From Bradyrhizobium hereditatis (GTDB taxonomy: Bacteria > Pseudomonadota > Alphaproteobacteria > Rhizobiales > Xanthobacteraceae), in the NCBI RefSeq assembly GCF_020329435.1, contig NZ_JAGKJK010000007.1:1-64000 (forward strand): DNA of 64,000 bases. The letters are read 5' to 3'. Below are positions 16,051 through 25,365 of the stretch, piece by piece; position 1 is the first letter of the stretch, and every line of letters begins with the position of its first letter. The notes below the pieces were generated by a model. That model did not search any database, was not told the origin of the DNA, and saw only the letters and a list, made by a program, of their open reading frames with translations. Made by a program: the position numbers and the translations under genes.

Positions 16051-16863
16051 ATGGAGCAACGCGTCTCGATCTCGATTTCGGACGGCATTGCCGATGTCCG
16101 GCTGGTGCGGGCCGACAAGATGAATGCGCTTGATGCGGCGATGTTTGAGGCGCTGGTGGCCGCGACCGAGCGGCTGGCGAACGAAAAGGGTGTGCGGGCG
16201 GTAGTATTGTCCGGGGAAGGGCGGGCGTTCTGCGCCGGTCTCGACATGGGACGCTTCCAGGCCATGAAAGAACATGGCGGAAATGGGATCGCCGGTGGCG
16301 AGAAGCGCGATCTCACTGCACGCACGCATGGCATTGCGAACTTCCCGCAGCAGGCCGTGTGGGGCTGGCGTCAGCTTCCGGTGCCTGTGATTGCCGCAAT
16401 CCAGGGCGTCGCGTTCGGCGGCGGCTTCCAGCTCGCGCTCGGGGCCGACATGCGCTTCCTTACACCCGACGCGCGGATGTCGATCATGGAGATCAAATGG
16501 GGGTTGGTGCCCGACATGGCCGGCACCCCGATCCTCGCAAGCCTTGTGCGCGACGATATCCTGCGGGAGCTGACCTATACGGGCCGCATCTTCTCGGCGC
16601 AGGAAGCCATGAGCTACGGTCTCGCGACACGGATCTGCGATGATCCGCGCGCGGCGGCGCTCGAGGTTGCGCGCGAAATCGCCGGCAAGAGTCCCGATGC
16701 AATCCGTGCGGCCAAGCGCATGCTGAACAAGCTGTCAGTGGATCCGGCGCCGGCGCTGCTGGCCGAATCCGTCGAGCAGCAGAAGCTGCTCGGCAGTCCC
16801 AACCAGACCGAGGCGGTGCGCGCCAATATGGAAAAGCGCGCGCCGCGGTTTGTGGATGCCTAA
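16051..16863 (+). CDS. Enoyl-CoA hydratase/isomerase (crotonase family)
   Basis: A 270-residue crotonase-fold protein: GEGRAFCAGLDMGRF and QGVAFGGGFQLALGAD are the oxyanion-hole elements, and SIMEIKWGLVPDM follows, a motif common in hydratases of this size. GTGGAGGATTTATC before the ATG at 16051 fixes the start; the long open frame before it is a shadow of the SDR gene. It precedes an acyl-CoA ligase in the same orientation. Confidence 0.9.
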   Translation: MEQRVSISISDGIADVRLVRADKMNALDAAMFEALVAATERLANEKGVRAVVLSGEGRAFCAGLDMGRFQAMKEHGGNGIAGGEKRDLTARTHGIANFPQQAVWGWRQLPVPVIAAIQGVAFGGGFQLALGADMRFLTPDARMSIMEIKWGLVPDMAGTPILASLVRDDILRELTYTGRIFSAQEAMSYGLATRICDDPRAAALEVAREIAGKSPDAIRAAKRMLNKLSVDPAPALLAESVEQQKLLGSPNQTEAVRANMEKRAPRFVDA

Positions 16864-16867
16864 CTTC

Positions 16868-16965
16868 GACCTCATCCCGAGGAGCCGCGCAAGCGGCGTC
16901 TCGAGGGATGGCCACGGGCCCCATGGTTCGAGACGCGCGAAGACGCGCTCCTCACCATGAGGGTC
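16868..16965. repeat. gacctcat...atgagggtc dispersed palindrome
   Basis: Outer ends gacctcatcccgaggag and ctcctcaccatgagggtc pair, with internal arms (gcgtctcgag.../...ttcgagacgc). A common intergenic element of this group of bacteria. It lies between the hydratase and the ligase and may weaken read-through. Confidence 0.55.
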
Positions 16966-16997
16966 ACTTGAACCCGACAACAGATCGGAAAGCGACA

Positions 16998-18542
16998 ATG
17001 ACAGCCTCCCAACTCTTCCTCGGCATCATCAGTGGTGCGCGCCGACGCAGCCACGAGGAAGTCGCCGAACGCGCCGACCGGATCGCCAGCGGCCTGCAGC
17101 AGCTTGGCGTCAAGCAGGGCGACAGCGTCGCCATGCTGATGCGCAACGACATCACCTTCATCGAGGCGGCCTATGCGGCGATGCGGCTTGGCGCTTATGG
17201 CGTGCCAGTGAACTGGCACTTCAAGCCGGAAGAGATCAACTATGTGCTGAAGGATTGCGGGACCTCGGTGCTGATCGCGCATGCCGACATGCTGCATCAA
17301 TTGCGCGAAGCGATCCCGGAAGGGATCACGGCGCTCAGCGTGCCGACGCCGCCGGAAATTCTCGCCAACTACAAGATCAATCCGGATCATCTCGTGACGC
17401 CGGAGTTCGCGATCGACTTCGAATCCTGGCTGAAGCAGCACCCGCGCTATGACGGCCCGGCGGTGCCGCAGCCGCAGAACATGATCTACACCTCGGGCAC
17501 CACGGGCCATCCCAAGGGCGTGCGCCGCTTTGCGCCGACGCCGGAGCAGAGCGCCAATGCCGAGCGCATGCGCGCGCTGATATACGGCCTTAAGCCGGGC
17601 GCCCGGGCGCTGCTGCCGGGGCCGCTCTATCATTCCGCCCCGAACGCGTTCGGCCTGCGCGCCGGCCGCCTCGGCGGTGCGCTGGTGATCATGCCGCGCT
17701 TCGATGCCGAAGAATTCCTGCGCGTGATCGAAGCCGAGAAGATCGATACCATCTTCATGGTGCCGACCATGTTCATCCGCCTGATGAAGCTGCCGGAGGA
17801 GGTGCGCAAGAAGTACGACATGTCGTCGCTTCGCCACATCATCCACGCGGCCGCGCCATGTCCCGCCGACGTCAAACGCGCGATGATCGAATGGTGGGGG
17901 CCGGTCATCTACGAATTCTACGGTTCGACAGAATCGGGCGCGGTTACCTTTGCAACCTCTGAGGACGCGCTGAAGAAGCCCGGCACGGTCGGCAAGATTT
18001 CACCCGGTGCGGAGCTGCGCTTCATTGGCGATAACGGCAGGGAACTGCCGCAGGGCGAGATCGGCGAAATCTATTCGCGCATCGCAGGCAATCCGGATTT
18101 CACCTACCACAACCAGTCGGAAAAGCGCGCCGAGATCGATCGCGAGGGATTCATCACCTCGGGCGACGTCGGTTACATCGACGCGGACGGCTATGTCTTC
18201 ATCTGCGACCGCAAGCGCGACATGGTGATCTCAGGCGGCGTCAACATCTATCCCGCCGAGATCGAGTCTGCGCTGCATGCAATCCCCGGCGTGCACGACT
18301 GCGCGGTGTTCGGCATTCCCGATGCCGAATTCGGCGAGGCGCTGATGGCCGTTGTGGAGCCGCAGCCTGCGGCAACGCTCGATATCGGCTCCATCCGCGC
18401 GCAGCTCAAGGTCTCACTGGCAGACTACAAGGTTCCAAAACACATCGAGATCCAGTCCAACCTGCCACGGGAAGATTCCGGCAAGATCTTCAAGCGCCGC
18501 CTGCGCGATCCCTATTGGGAGCGGGCAGGGCGGAGGATCTAG
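16998..18542 (+). CDS. Acyl-CoA synthetase (AMP-forming)
   Basis: A 514-residue ANL-superfamily ligase, about 30% diverged in appearance from the ligase at 13290. P-loop YTSGTTGHPKGVRR (about 164-177), YEFYGSTESG, TSGDVGYIDADGYVFICDRK and the catalytic Lys in PREDSGKIFKRRLRDPYW. The ATG at 16998 is chosen because the region upstream is a repeat. The N-terminus is short (no typical long-chain lead), similar to ligases annotated for bile-acid or aromatic-like acids; substrate unknown. Nothing supportable lies in 18543-18733. Confidence 0.9.
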   Translation: MTASQLFLGIISGARRRSHEEVAERADRIASGLQQLGVKQGDSVAMLMRNDITFIEAAYAAMRLGAYGVPVNWHFKPEEINYVLKDCGTSVLIAHADMLHQLREAIPEGITALSVPTPPEILANYKINPDHLVTPEFAIDFESWLKQHPRYDGPAVPQPQNMIYTSGTTGHPKGVRRFAPTPEQSANAERMRALIYGLKPGARALLPGPLYHSAPNAFGLRAGRLGGALVIMPRFDAEEFLRVIEAEKIDTIFMVPTMFIRLMKLPEEVRKKYDMSSLRHIIHAAAPCPADVKRAMIEWWGPVIYEFYGSTESGAVTFATSEDALKKPGTVGKISPGAELRFIGDNGRELPQGEIGEIYSRIAGNPDFTYHNQSEKRAEIDREGFITSGDVGYIDADGYVFICDRKRDMVISGGVNIYPAEIESALHAIPGVHDCAVFGIPDAEFGEALMAVVEPQPAATLDIGSIRAQLKVSLADYKVPKHIEIQSNLPREDSGKIFKRRLRDPYWERAGRRI

Positions 18543-18733
18543 TCTCATGGCCACCCTGCGAGAGCGGGGCAGCCGTTAACCACGCCCAGCCTTCGCAAGA
18601 ACACCACCATGTCGCTTCCCTGTCGTATCGCGCTGCTATCCGCTGACGCAGGGGTGCGGCATTGATTCTCGTGGGGCTATGGGCCGCGTGAATCAGTCAT
18701 CGCCCTGTCACAGAAATCTGTCAGGGGACGGGT

Positions 18734-19546
18734 ATGGGTAGTGACTCCTTGAGCGACGAAAGCCCGGAACGGCGCTTTCGGACCTTGTTTATCTCCGACG
18801 TCCATCTCGGAGCCCGCGGCTCGCAAGCCGACCGTTTGCTGGACTTCCTCAAGAGCCATGATGCCGACACCATCTATCTCGTCGGCGATATCGTTGATGG
18901 CTGGGCGCTGAAGTCGAGCTGGTACTGGCCGCAATCACACAACGACTTCGTGCAGAAGATGCTGCGCAAGGCGCGCAAGGGCGCCAAGGTCATTTATGTG
19001 CCAGGCAATCACGACGAGTTCCTGCGCAACTATTACGGCACGCATTTCGGCGGCATCGATGTGGTGGAAAACATCATCCACGAGGGTGTCGACGGCAAGC
19101 GTTACCTGATCATCCATGGCGACATTTTCGACCTCGTGGTGCAGAACGCGCGCTGGCTCGCCCATCTCGGCGACAAGGCGTATGACTTCGCCATTCAGAT
19201 GAATCGCCTGGTCAATTTTTTCCGACGGATGTTCGGCGTGCCGTACTGGTCGCTGTCGCAATGGGCGAAGCTGAAGGTCAAGAACGCCGTCAATTATATC
19301 GGCGCGTTCGAGAAAACGCTCGCCGGCGAGGCGCGGCGACACGGCGCCGACGGTGTGATCTGCGGGCACATCCACTATGCCACCATCCGCGACGAACACG
19401 GCATCCGCTACATGAACTGCGGCGACTGGGTGGAAAGCTGCACTGCGCTCGTCGAGCACGACGATGGCCGGTTCGAGATCATCACCTGGGCTGATCCGGT
19501 GCGGCGGCCGGCGCCGGTTCCCCGCGTCGCGGCGCGTGCGGCATGA
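18734..19546 (+). CDS. LpxH-like metallophosphoesterase (UDP-2,3-diacylglucosamine diphosphatase family)
   Basis: A 270-residue calcineurin-type phosphoesterase. Metal ligands: SDVHLG (about 20-25), VGDIVDGW, GNHDEFL, HGDIFD and GHIHYA. The insert with LVNFFRRMFGVPYWSLSQWAKLK fits the LpxH-like/YbbF family. In lipid A synthesis LpxH cleaves UDP-diacylglucosamine, but many alphaproteobacteria use LpxI instead, so this could be a paralogue with a different lipid or nucleotide substrate. It is the only gene of its transcription unit unless read through to the threonine dehydratase. Confidence 0.82.
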   Translation: MGSDSLSDESPERRFRTLFISDVHLGARGSQADRLLDFLKSHDADTIYLVGDIVDGWALKSSWYWPQSHNDFVQKMLRKARKGAKVIYVPGNHDEFLRNYYGTHFGGIDVVENIIHEGVDGKRYLIIHGDIFDLVVQNARWLAHLGDKAYDFAIQMNRLVNFFRRMFGVPYWSLSQWAKLKVKNAVNYIGAFEKTLAGEARRHGADGVICGHIHYATIRDEHGIRYMNCGDWVESCTALVEHDDGRFEIITWADPVRRPAPVPRVAARAA

Positions 19547-19648
19547 TGGGGGCGAGCGGGCCGAATTCATAGCGAAATGCCCGCATTTCGCCTGAGATCA
19601 CGCCAAATCGTCTTGCCCGCCTGTCGGTAGCCGCGATACAAATTGCGG

Positions 19649-20638
19649 ATGCCAGAACCTGTCCAGACCCCTCCCATTGGCGCGGCCGAGATCGAGGCCG
19701 CCGCCAGGGTCGTTGCGCCGTTTGCAGTGCGCACGCCGCTATTGTCATTCCCTGTGCTCAACGAGCGCGTCGGGACCAAGGTCTTCCTGAAGCCCGAAAT
19801 GCTGCAGCGGACCGGATCATTCAAGTTCCGCGGCGCCTTCAACAAGCTGGCCTCAATCCCGCAGGGCAAGCGCGGCGGCGGCGTCGTGGCGTTCTCCTCC
19901 GGCAACCACGCCCAGGGCGTGGCGGCGGCGGCGCAGATCCTCAACATGCAGGCGACCATCGTGATGCCTGCGGACTCCCCCATTACCAAGCGCGAGCGCA
20001 CCAAGGGCTACGGCGCCGAGGTCGTGCTCTACGATCGCGACAAGGAAGACCGTGAAGCCATCGCCAACGGCATTGCGGCCAAGCGCGGCGCGACGCTGGT
20101 GCGCCCCTATGACGATCCGTTCGTGATCGCAGGGCAGGGCACTGCAGGCCGCGAGATCGCTGAGGACATGACGGCGCTCGGGCTCAGCCCCGATATCGTG
20201 GTGGCGCCGGCCTCGGGCGGCGGGCTGATCGCGGGTGTTGCAACGGCGGTGAAGTCGAAATTCCCGGAGGCGCAGGTAATCGTCGCCGAGCCCAAGGACT
20301 ATGACGATCACGGCCTGTCGCTGCGCGCGGGCCATCGCGAGGCCCATCACGCTGCCGGCCGCACCATCTGCGATGCGCTGATGGCGGCGATGCCCGGCGA
20401 ACTCACCTTCTCGATCAACAGCAAGCTGCTGGCAAATGGCGTAACCGCCTCCGACGAGGAAGTCGGCGCTGCGGTCGCCTATGCCTATCGCGAATTGAAG
20501 CTGGTGGTGGAGCCGGGCGGCGCCGTCGGCCTCGCTGCGCTACTGGCCGGCAGGATCGACGCCAAGGGCAAGAATGTCGTCATCGTGCTCTCCGGCGGCA
20601 ATGTCGACGCCGACCTGTTCGCCAAGCTGGTCGCCTGA
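19649..20638 (+). CDS. Threonine/serine dehydratase (PLP-dependent)
   Basis: A 329-residue fold-type II PLP enzyme. The PLP lysine is K59 in GSFKFRGAF; the phosphate-binding loop is ASGGGLIAG and the substrate loop SSGNHAQGVAAAA. It lacks the C-terminal ACT regulatory domain of biosynthetic IlvA, so it resembles catabolic TdcB-type threonine ammonia-lyase or serine racemase. ATG at 19649 is used; a TTG two codons earlier is possible. The predicted product is 2-oxobutanoate plus ammonia from threonine. Confidence 0.9.
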   Translation: MPEPVQTPPIGAAEIEAAARVVAPFAVRTPLLSFPVLNERVGTKVFLKPEMLQRTGSFKFRGAFNKLASIPQGKRGGGVVAFSSGNHAQGVAAAAQILNMQATIVMPADSPITKRERTKGYGAEVVLYDRDKEDREAIANGIAAKRGATLVRPYDDPFVIAGQGTAGREIAEDMTALGLSPDIVVAPASGGGLIAGVATAVKSKFPEAQVIVAEPKDYDDHGLSLRAGHREAHHAAGRTICDALMAAMPGELTFSINSKLLANGVTASDEEVGAAVAYAYRELKLVVEPGGAVGLAALLAGRIDAKGKNVVIVLSGGNVDADLFAKLVA

Positions 20639-20657
20639 TCATCTCATCTCAAATGGA

Positions 20658-20690
20658 AGCGGGCAGAGCGTGTGCTCTGCCCGCTTTTGC
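20658..20690. terminator. Bidirectional terminator between convergent genes
   Basis: Stem agcgggcagagc/gctctgcccgct (20658-20669 and 20674-20685) followed by tttt on the plus side. It sits between the dehydratase stop and the end of the convergent caspase-like gene. Confidence 0.8.
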
Positions 20691-20704
20691 GTTGTGCGAA
20701 ACTC

Positions 20705-22405
20705 TCAGCGCCTGAAACCGCCGCCGAACGATCCGCCGCCGAATGAGCCGCGGGACGGGCTTGAGGCGAAGCGCTGGCCAAAACCTCCGCCGCCCATGCC
20801 GCCGCTGAAATGACGCGGCGCGGTGCTCATCATGGGCCTGGTCATCACGGGTCTAGTCATCACGGGTCTAGTCATCACGGGCTTGGTCGTGATGGGTTTG
20901 GGGACCCGTATCGGATTGTTCTGAATCCTGGGAGGCAACGTCGTGACTTTGCCGACTTTGCCGATGTTGTTGCCGGCGTTGACAGGGATCGGATTGATCT
21001 TGCCGGGCAGATTCGTGACCTTCCCATTGCCATTGGGGTTGAGCTTGCCAGGCAGGGTGGTGACTTTGCCGTTGTTAATGCCGCCATTGATCGGGTTATT
21101 GGTCATCATGCCCTTGGCGGGCAGCGTGACGATCTTGGATGGCGTCGGCATGTGAGCCTGAGCGCCAAGATTGTGCTTGGAGATGCCGAGGATGGGTGAA
21201 TTGCCGCCGTTCATCGGCTTGAAATTCGGCGACTGTTTCGCCAGATGCGTGAACTGCATCAGCGGAACGGCCTTCGGAGCGGCCTGCAGCTTCAAGGCTG
21301 ATTTGGCGTAGGGGCTGTTGGAGAAGGTGTCGGAGAACGTCTTGTACGCAAACGGCGAGTTCGCGAGCACCGCCTTGTGCCAGGCCTTTGCCAGCTGGAT
21401 GTTGCCGAGCAGCATGCGAACGTGGTCACACAGCGGGTCATGCGGGTATAGGCGGATGAACTCTTCATAGTATTCCGGTGAGCCTTCCGACAGCACGTAA
21501 TCGTAGGCCTGCCGCACCGAGCGCGAGGGCAGGTTGGACGCCATCTGCATGATCGGCCGGCGATCCGGCGCACGGCCCGCGGCCATCACTGTATCGCCGA
21601 AGAAATAGAAGTCGGAGGTGAGCGACGAGCTTTCCCAGGGTGTCTGGCGGCCGTTAGTCGCGCTGTTCACCTCAAGCCGGACGCGCTTGAACAGTTGCTC
21701 GATCGGCAGGTTCGGCTCGCGCGCGATATTAAGGAATGCGGAGGTGTACGGGCTGTGATTGCCGTCGCCGTCCTGCGCTTCCATTCCTGGCGCGGTCGAG
21801 TAGCCGACAATAGAGCCGCTCGGCGCATCGACGATGGCAAGTCCGCGTCCGGCGTCGTTGATCTCGGGGAACGGATTGTTGCGGCAGGCGTCGAGCACGA
21901 CGATGCGCATCCTGCTCGGGATGGATTCCAACGTGCCCATCACATCGACCAGCCGCAGCGAATTGCCGTCGAGATCCGACGGCGAGGAGATCTTCGCATC
22001 GACAGGCAGCAGGTAATTTTCGCCCGCCACCTGCACGCCATGGCCGGCATAATAGATCATCGCGACAGTGCGGGGACCGCGTTCGGCCACCCTGGCGGAG
22101 AAATCCTGCACGACCTTGACCATGTCGCCGCGCGTCAGGTCGGTCGCCTGGGTCACCTCGAAGCCCGCCGAGTTCAGAAGCTGCGCGATCGATTGCGCGT
22201 CATTGCCGGGATTGGCGAGCCTTGGCGCGGCCTGGTAATTCGAATTCCCAATCACCAGCGCGACGCGCTGTTCCGGCGGTAGCGTCTGCATGCCGGCGCG
22301 GATGTCGGCATTCGGGGCTTCGGCGAAAGCCGCGCCGGCGGTAGCGAAGCCCAATAGGCCTGCCAGCAGGCCAGCGCGTAACAGCGATGACTTAAAATAG
22401 GACAT
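20705..22405 (-). CDS. Secreted caspase-like (peptidase C14) protein with repeat tail
   Basis: A 566-residue protein with a signal peptide (cleavage near AAFAEA, about 28) and a p20 caspase-fold domain (about 46-260). The catalytic dyad is present: H122 in YYAGHGVQ and C174 in LDACRNNPF, so it is a potentially active metacaspase/orthocaspase-like protease. A linker region follows (about 270-380), then low-complexity repeats: KVTTLPGK/KVTNLPGK units, three VMTRP units and a Gly-Phe-rich tail. Bradyrhizobial genomes carry several such exported caspase-like proteins; their targets are unknown. The repetitive tail may bind cell wall or other proteins. Confidence 0.85.
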   Translation of the reverse strand: MSYFKSSLLRAGLLAGLLGFATAGAAFAEAPNADIRAGMQTLPPEQRVALVIGNSNYQAAPRLANPGNDAQSIAQLLNSAGFEVTQATDLTRGDMVKVVQDFSARVAERGPRTVAMIYYAGHGVQVAGENYLLPVDAKISSPSDLDGNSLRLVDVMGTLESIPSRMRIVVLDACRNNPFPEINDAGRGLAIVDAPSGSIVGYSTAPGMEAQDGDGNHSPYTSAFLNIAREPNLPIEQLFKRVRLEVNSATNGRQTPWESSSLTSDFYFFGDTVMAAGRAPDRRPIMQMASNLPSRSVRQAYDYVLSEGSPEYYEEFIRLYPHDPLCDHVRMLLGNIQLAKAWHKAVLANSPFAYKTFSDTFSNSPYAKSALKLQAAPKAVPLMQFTHLAKQSPNFKPMNGGNSPILGISKHNLGAQAHMPTPSKIVTLPAKGMMTNNPINGGINNGKVTTLPGKLNPNGNGKVTNLPGKINPIPVNAGNNIGKVGKVTTLPPRIQNNPIRVPKPITTKPVMTRPVMTRPVMTRPMMSTAPRHFSGGMGGGGFGQRFASSPSRGSFGGGSFGGGFRR

Positions 22406-22478
22406 GACAGCCTCCTGAGGCGGATCGCGTGAGCAGCGAGTTGCTGCGGAACGCTAGGCCGACTCAGCGCTGTGGTAC

Positions 22479-23603
22479 GTGACGCCGATCACGTTGCACC
22501 GCTCTTGCAGCAGTTCGGTGCAGCTGACAATCTCGGGTTGCCCTACGGTTGAAGGAGCCCATCATGGGGTAAGCTTCGGGCTAAAGGCTGCCATCGGAAT
22601 CATCGCGGCGGTGCTGGCTGCCGCGGCGCTGGCTCAGGCGAGCCAGGTATTCGCGCCGCTGGCGGCCGCCATTTTCATCATTGCCGTGGTGTGGCCAATT
22701 CAAGAGCGGCTGCAGTGGTGGATGCCGAAGCTTGCCGCACTCGCCATCACCATCATCGTTACCGTGGCGATCTGCTTCGCGCTCGCCTCGCTTGCGGTGT
22801 GGGGATTTGGCCGCGTGGGCCATTCGCTGATCACTGACCTCGCGCGGTATCAGGCGCTCTACGATGCAACCGTCGCGTGGCTGGACGGCCATGGAGTCTC
22901 GGTTGCGGCATTGTGGGCCGAGCATTTCAACGTCACCTGGGTGTTGCGCGCGACGCAGTATGTCACCGGGCGCGTCAATACCACGTTGAGCTTCTGGGTG
23001 ATTGCGCTGGTCTATGTTATGCTCGGGCTTCTCGAGGTCGAAAACGTCAAGCGCAGGATCGAGCGGCTGGAAAACCGTACCGCCGCAGCCGTGCTGCTCG
23101 AAGGCGGCGCCGCAACGGCGGCGAAGCTTCGAAGGTTCCTCGTGGTGCGAACGCTGATGAGTGCCGTCACCGGCCTATTGGTCGGCGCTTTCGCCTGGAT
23201 CGCGGGACTGCCGTTCGCGCTGGAGTGGGGCGTGATCGCCTTCGTACTTAACTATATCCCGTTCATCGGTCCGTTCATCGCGACGCTGTTTCCGACCTTG
23301 CTGGCGATGACTCAGTTCGAGAGCTGGCCTGCGGTATTCGGTATCTTCATCTGCCTGAACATCATCCAGTTCGTGGTCGGCAGCTACATCGAGCCGCGGG
23401 TTGCCGGCAACATGCTGTCGATCTCGCCGGTGCTCGTGCTGTTTGCAATCTTCTTCTGGACCTATCTGTGGGGCCTGTTCGGAACCTTCATCGGCGTGCC
23501 GATCACGCTTGCCATGCTCACCTTCTGCGCCGCGCATCCGTCAAGCCGCTGGATCGCCGATCTGCTCGGTGGCCCGGATCAGGTCAAGCCGGGCAAGCTC
23601 TAG
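22479..23603 (+). CDS. AI-2E-family transporter (PerM/TqsA-type membrane protein)
   Basis: Up to 374 residues with about eight membrane helices: a pair near the N-terminus (LKAAIGIIAAVLAAAALA..., ...AAIFIIAVVWPIQ), one before a periplasmic/cytosolic middle domain, and a hydrophobic C-terminal block with the family motif FVLNYIPFIGPFIATLFP and GSYIEPRVAGNMLSISP. Family members export small solutes or, in a few cases, autoinducer-2 or act as Na+/H+ antiporters; no substrate can be assigned. The start is uncertain: no ATG is in frame, and GTG at 22479 is the furthest option. Its stop overlaps the tail of the convergent phosphoesterase gene by 4 bases. Confidence 0.85.
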   Translation: MTPITLHRSCSSSVQLTISGCPTVEGAHHGVSFGLKAAIGIIAAVLAAAALAQASQVFAPLAAAIFIIAVVWPIQERLQWWMPKLAALAITIIVTVAICFALASLAVWGFGRVGHSLITDLARYQALYDATVAWLDGHGVSVAALWAEHFNVTWVLRATQYVTGRVNTTLSFWVIALVYVMLGLLEVENVKRRIERLENRTAAAVLLEGGAATAAKLRRFLVVRTLMSAVTGLLVGAFAWIAGLPFALEWGVIAFVLNYIPFIGPFIATLFPTLLAMTQFESWPAVFGIFICLNIIQFVVGSYIEPRVAGNMLSISPVLVLFAIFFWTYLWGLFGTFIGVPITLAMLTFCAAHPSSRWIADLLGGPDQVKPGKL

Positions 23604-25330
23604 GACATTTTCTCGCCGGCAATCTCCACGCGCTCCGGCGGCAGCAGCACCAACTGCCCGTCCGGCCCAGCCGCCAGCGTGTGAATATAGAAATGCGTGG
23701 CCGCATCGTCGGTCGCATTCATCACCGGCGAAGGCGCAGAGATGATCTTCAACGAACCGCAAGCGCCGATCCAGTCGATATGACGGTGGCCGTGCATCAC
23801 CACGGCGCGACCGGCCAACGCTTTCAGCCGGCGCACGAACCAACTGCCGTTGATCAATGCCGTCCCGATGCGTTCCGAGAATGCTTTCACCTGCATGGGA
23901 TATTCCACCACATGGTGGTGCAATGCGACAATCCAGCGCGCTTCCGGATAATGGCGGATCGCCGCCTCGAGGCGATGCGTTTGTTCGACGGATACCAGCC
24001 CGAGCGCGTTGGTAAAGGAAAAATGAGTCTCCGCATTGGAGTTGAGGATCGCTATTCCGAGGCCGCCTGCGGCCTCCGGCGGGACGATCATCGGAAACTG
24101 GCTGTCGAACAGGTCGCGCAACGCTGCCGCACGGCGCAGGCCGCCATGCTCGGCAAGGGCCACAATTGCATCGCGGTGCGGTGCGAGCGCTTCCTGCAGT
24201 GTAGCGGCTGGTTTTCCCTTGGCATCGACCACGTGCACGCGATCGCCTTGCACGGCCGCCATCGCGGACAAGGTACGAATTTGCCGTAACCGCATGTTCG
24301 GGCTGAACGGCAGGTCGAGCCGGGCCGGGTTGGCGCGGTCGACGATGTTGATGTCGTGATTGCCCGGCAGCATGACCGTGCGAGCTGCAAGTTCCGGATG
24401 ACGCGCCATCGCGTCGAGGAATGCGGCCCATTCGCTGGCGCGGCCGGCATCTGTCATATCGCCGCTGATGAGAATGTGGTCGAGCGGATCGGTCGCATGG
24501 ATGGTGGCGAGATGCGCCAGGATGCGCTCGAGCCGGCCATTGCCGCGCGGGCCCGCCCGTCCGCTTTCGATGCGGAAGCCATATTGTTCGGCAATCACGT
24601 GAAGGTCCGATAGATGCGCAACGCGCCAGCGTCGTCCTCGGGGCAAGACGGTATCGAACACGGCGAGGTCGACGGGTTGGGGCATGCTGGCGTCTGCAAA
24701 TCCCCACACCAACGATGCGGCCGCCAGATATCCCGACACCAGCAGAACGGCATTTGCCAGCGTCGGCACGGCTAGGTGATGCAGCAACATTAGGTCGTTC
24801 CAGCCGCCCGTCCAACGCGAGGCGGGCCAGGCCAGTATTGCAATCAGCACCGCGCAGGCGGACAGCACGATGCCGGCGGCAACCGAATTGGCGCTGCGTA
24901 ACCTCGCTCGGCCGTCGGCGGTCAGCTTCCTGCTCCACATCCGTTCCGTCAGGTGACGCAGCGCTTCGCGGGTGAACGCGTAGCCGGGCTGCACGGCGAG
25001 CGCGTTAAGCGACCAGAAATTGTTCTCAGCGATCCGCAACAGCGGTCGCCATCCGATCCATCCCACCGCGGCAATCGCGAGCAAGGCGAGGGCCGTGCCG
25101 ATCCCGGTCAGTGTGGCAAGCTTTTCCGACAGGGTTGAGAACCAGGCGGAGACCAGCAACGGAGCCAGACCCAGAAGCACTGCCGGCAACAGCAGCAGCA
25201 CCGTCCAGGCAAACAGCAGCTTGGGTAAACTGATTTCGACCAACAGGCTGCCGGCGATGGCGAGCAGGGACCGCTGCCCGGGACTGGCGGCATCGTCCTC
25301 GATATCGCCGTGGCGCGGATCGATCAGCAT
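23600..25330 (-). CDS. Membrane-anchored metallophosphoesterase
   Basis: A 576-residue protein. The N-terminal ~220 residues hold about five membrane helices (for example LLFAWTVLLLLPAVLLGLAP, GIVLSACAVLIAILAWPA). The C-terminal half is a calcineurin-type phosphoesterase: SDLHV (about 239-243), ISGDMTD, PGNHDIN, ALHHHVVEYP and MHGHRHIDWIG provide the two-metal site. The substrate could be a lipid, nucleotide or phosphoprotein. The fused membrane part suggests a lipid-linked role. It is followed by nothing downstream on its strand; the DUF1269 gene lies 35 bases upstream in the same orientation, so the two may be co-transcribed. Confidence 0.85.
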   Translation of the reverse strand: MLIDPRHGDIEDDAASPGQRSLLAIAGSLLVEISLPKLLFAWTVLLLLPAVLLGLAPLLVSAWFSTLSEKLATLTGIGTALALLAIAAVGWIGWRPLLRIAENNFWSLNALAVQPGYAFTREALRHLTERMWSRKLTADGRARLRSANSVAAGIVLSACAVLIAILAWPASRWTGGWNDLMLLHHLAVPTLANAVLLVSGYLAAASLVWGFADASMPQPVDLAVFDTVLPRGRRWRVAHLSDLHVIAEQYGFRIESGRAGPRGNGRLERILAHLATIHATDPLDHILISGDMTDAGRASEWAAFLDAMARHPELAARTVMLPGNHDINIVDRANPARLDLPFSPNMRLRQIRTLSAMAAVQGDRVHVVDAKGKPAATLQEALAPHRDAIVALAEHGGLRRAAALRDLFDSQFPMIVPPEAAGGLGIAILNSNAETHFSFTNALGLVSVEQTHRLEAAIRHYPEARWIVALHHHVVEYPMQVKAFSERIGTALINGSWFVRRLKALAGRAVVMHGHRHIDWIGACGSLKIISAPSPVMNATDDAATHFYIHTLAAGPDGQLVLLPPERVEIAGEKMS

Positions 25331-25365
25331 GCTGTCCCGGGTGCTGGCGGCTTCAGTTGTCCCGT

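Noticed and set aside
22479..23603. Autoinducer-2 export as the function of the AI-2E-family protein
   Set aside because: Only a few family members have been linked to AI-2. Nothing in the neighbourhood (no luxS or lsr genes) supports it.
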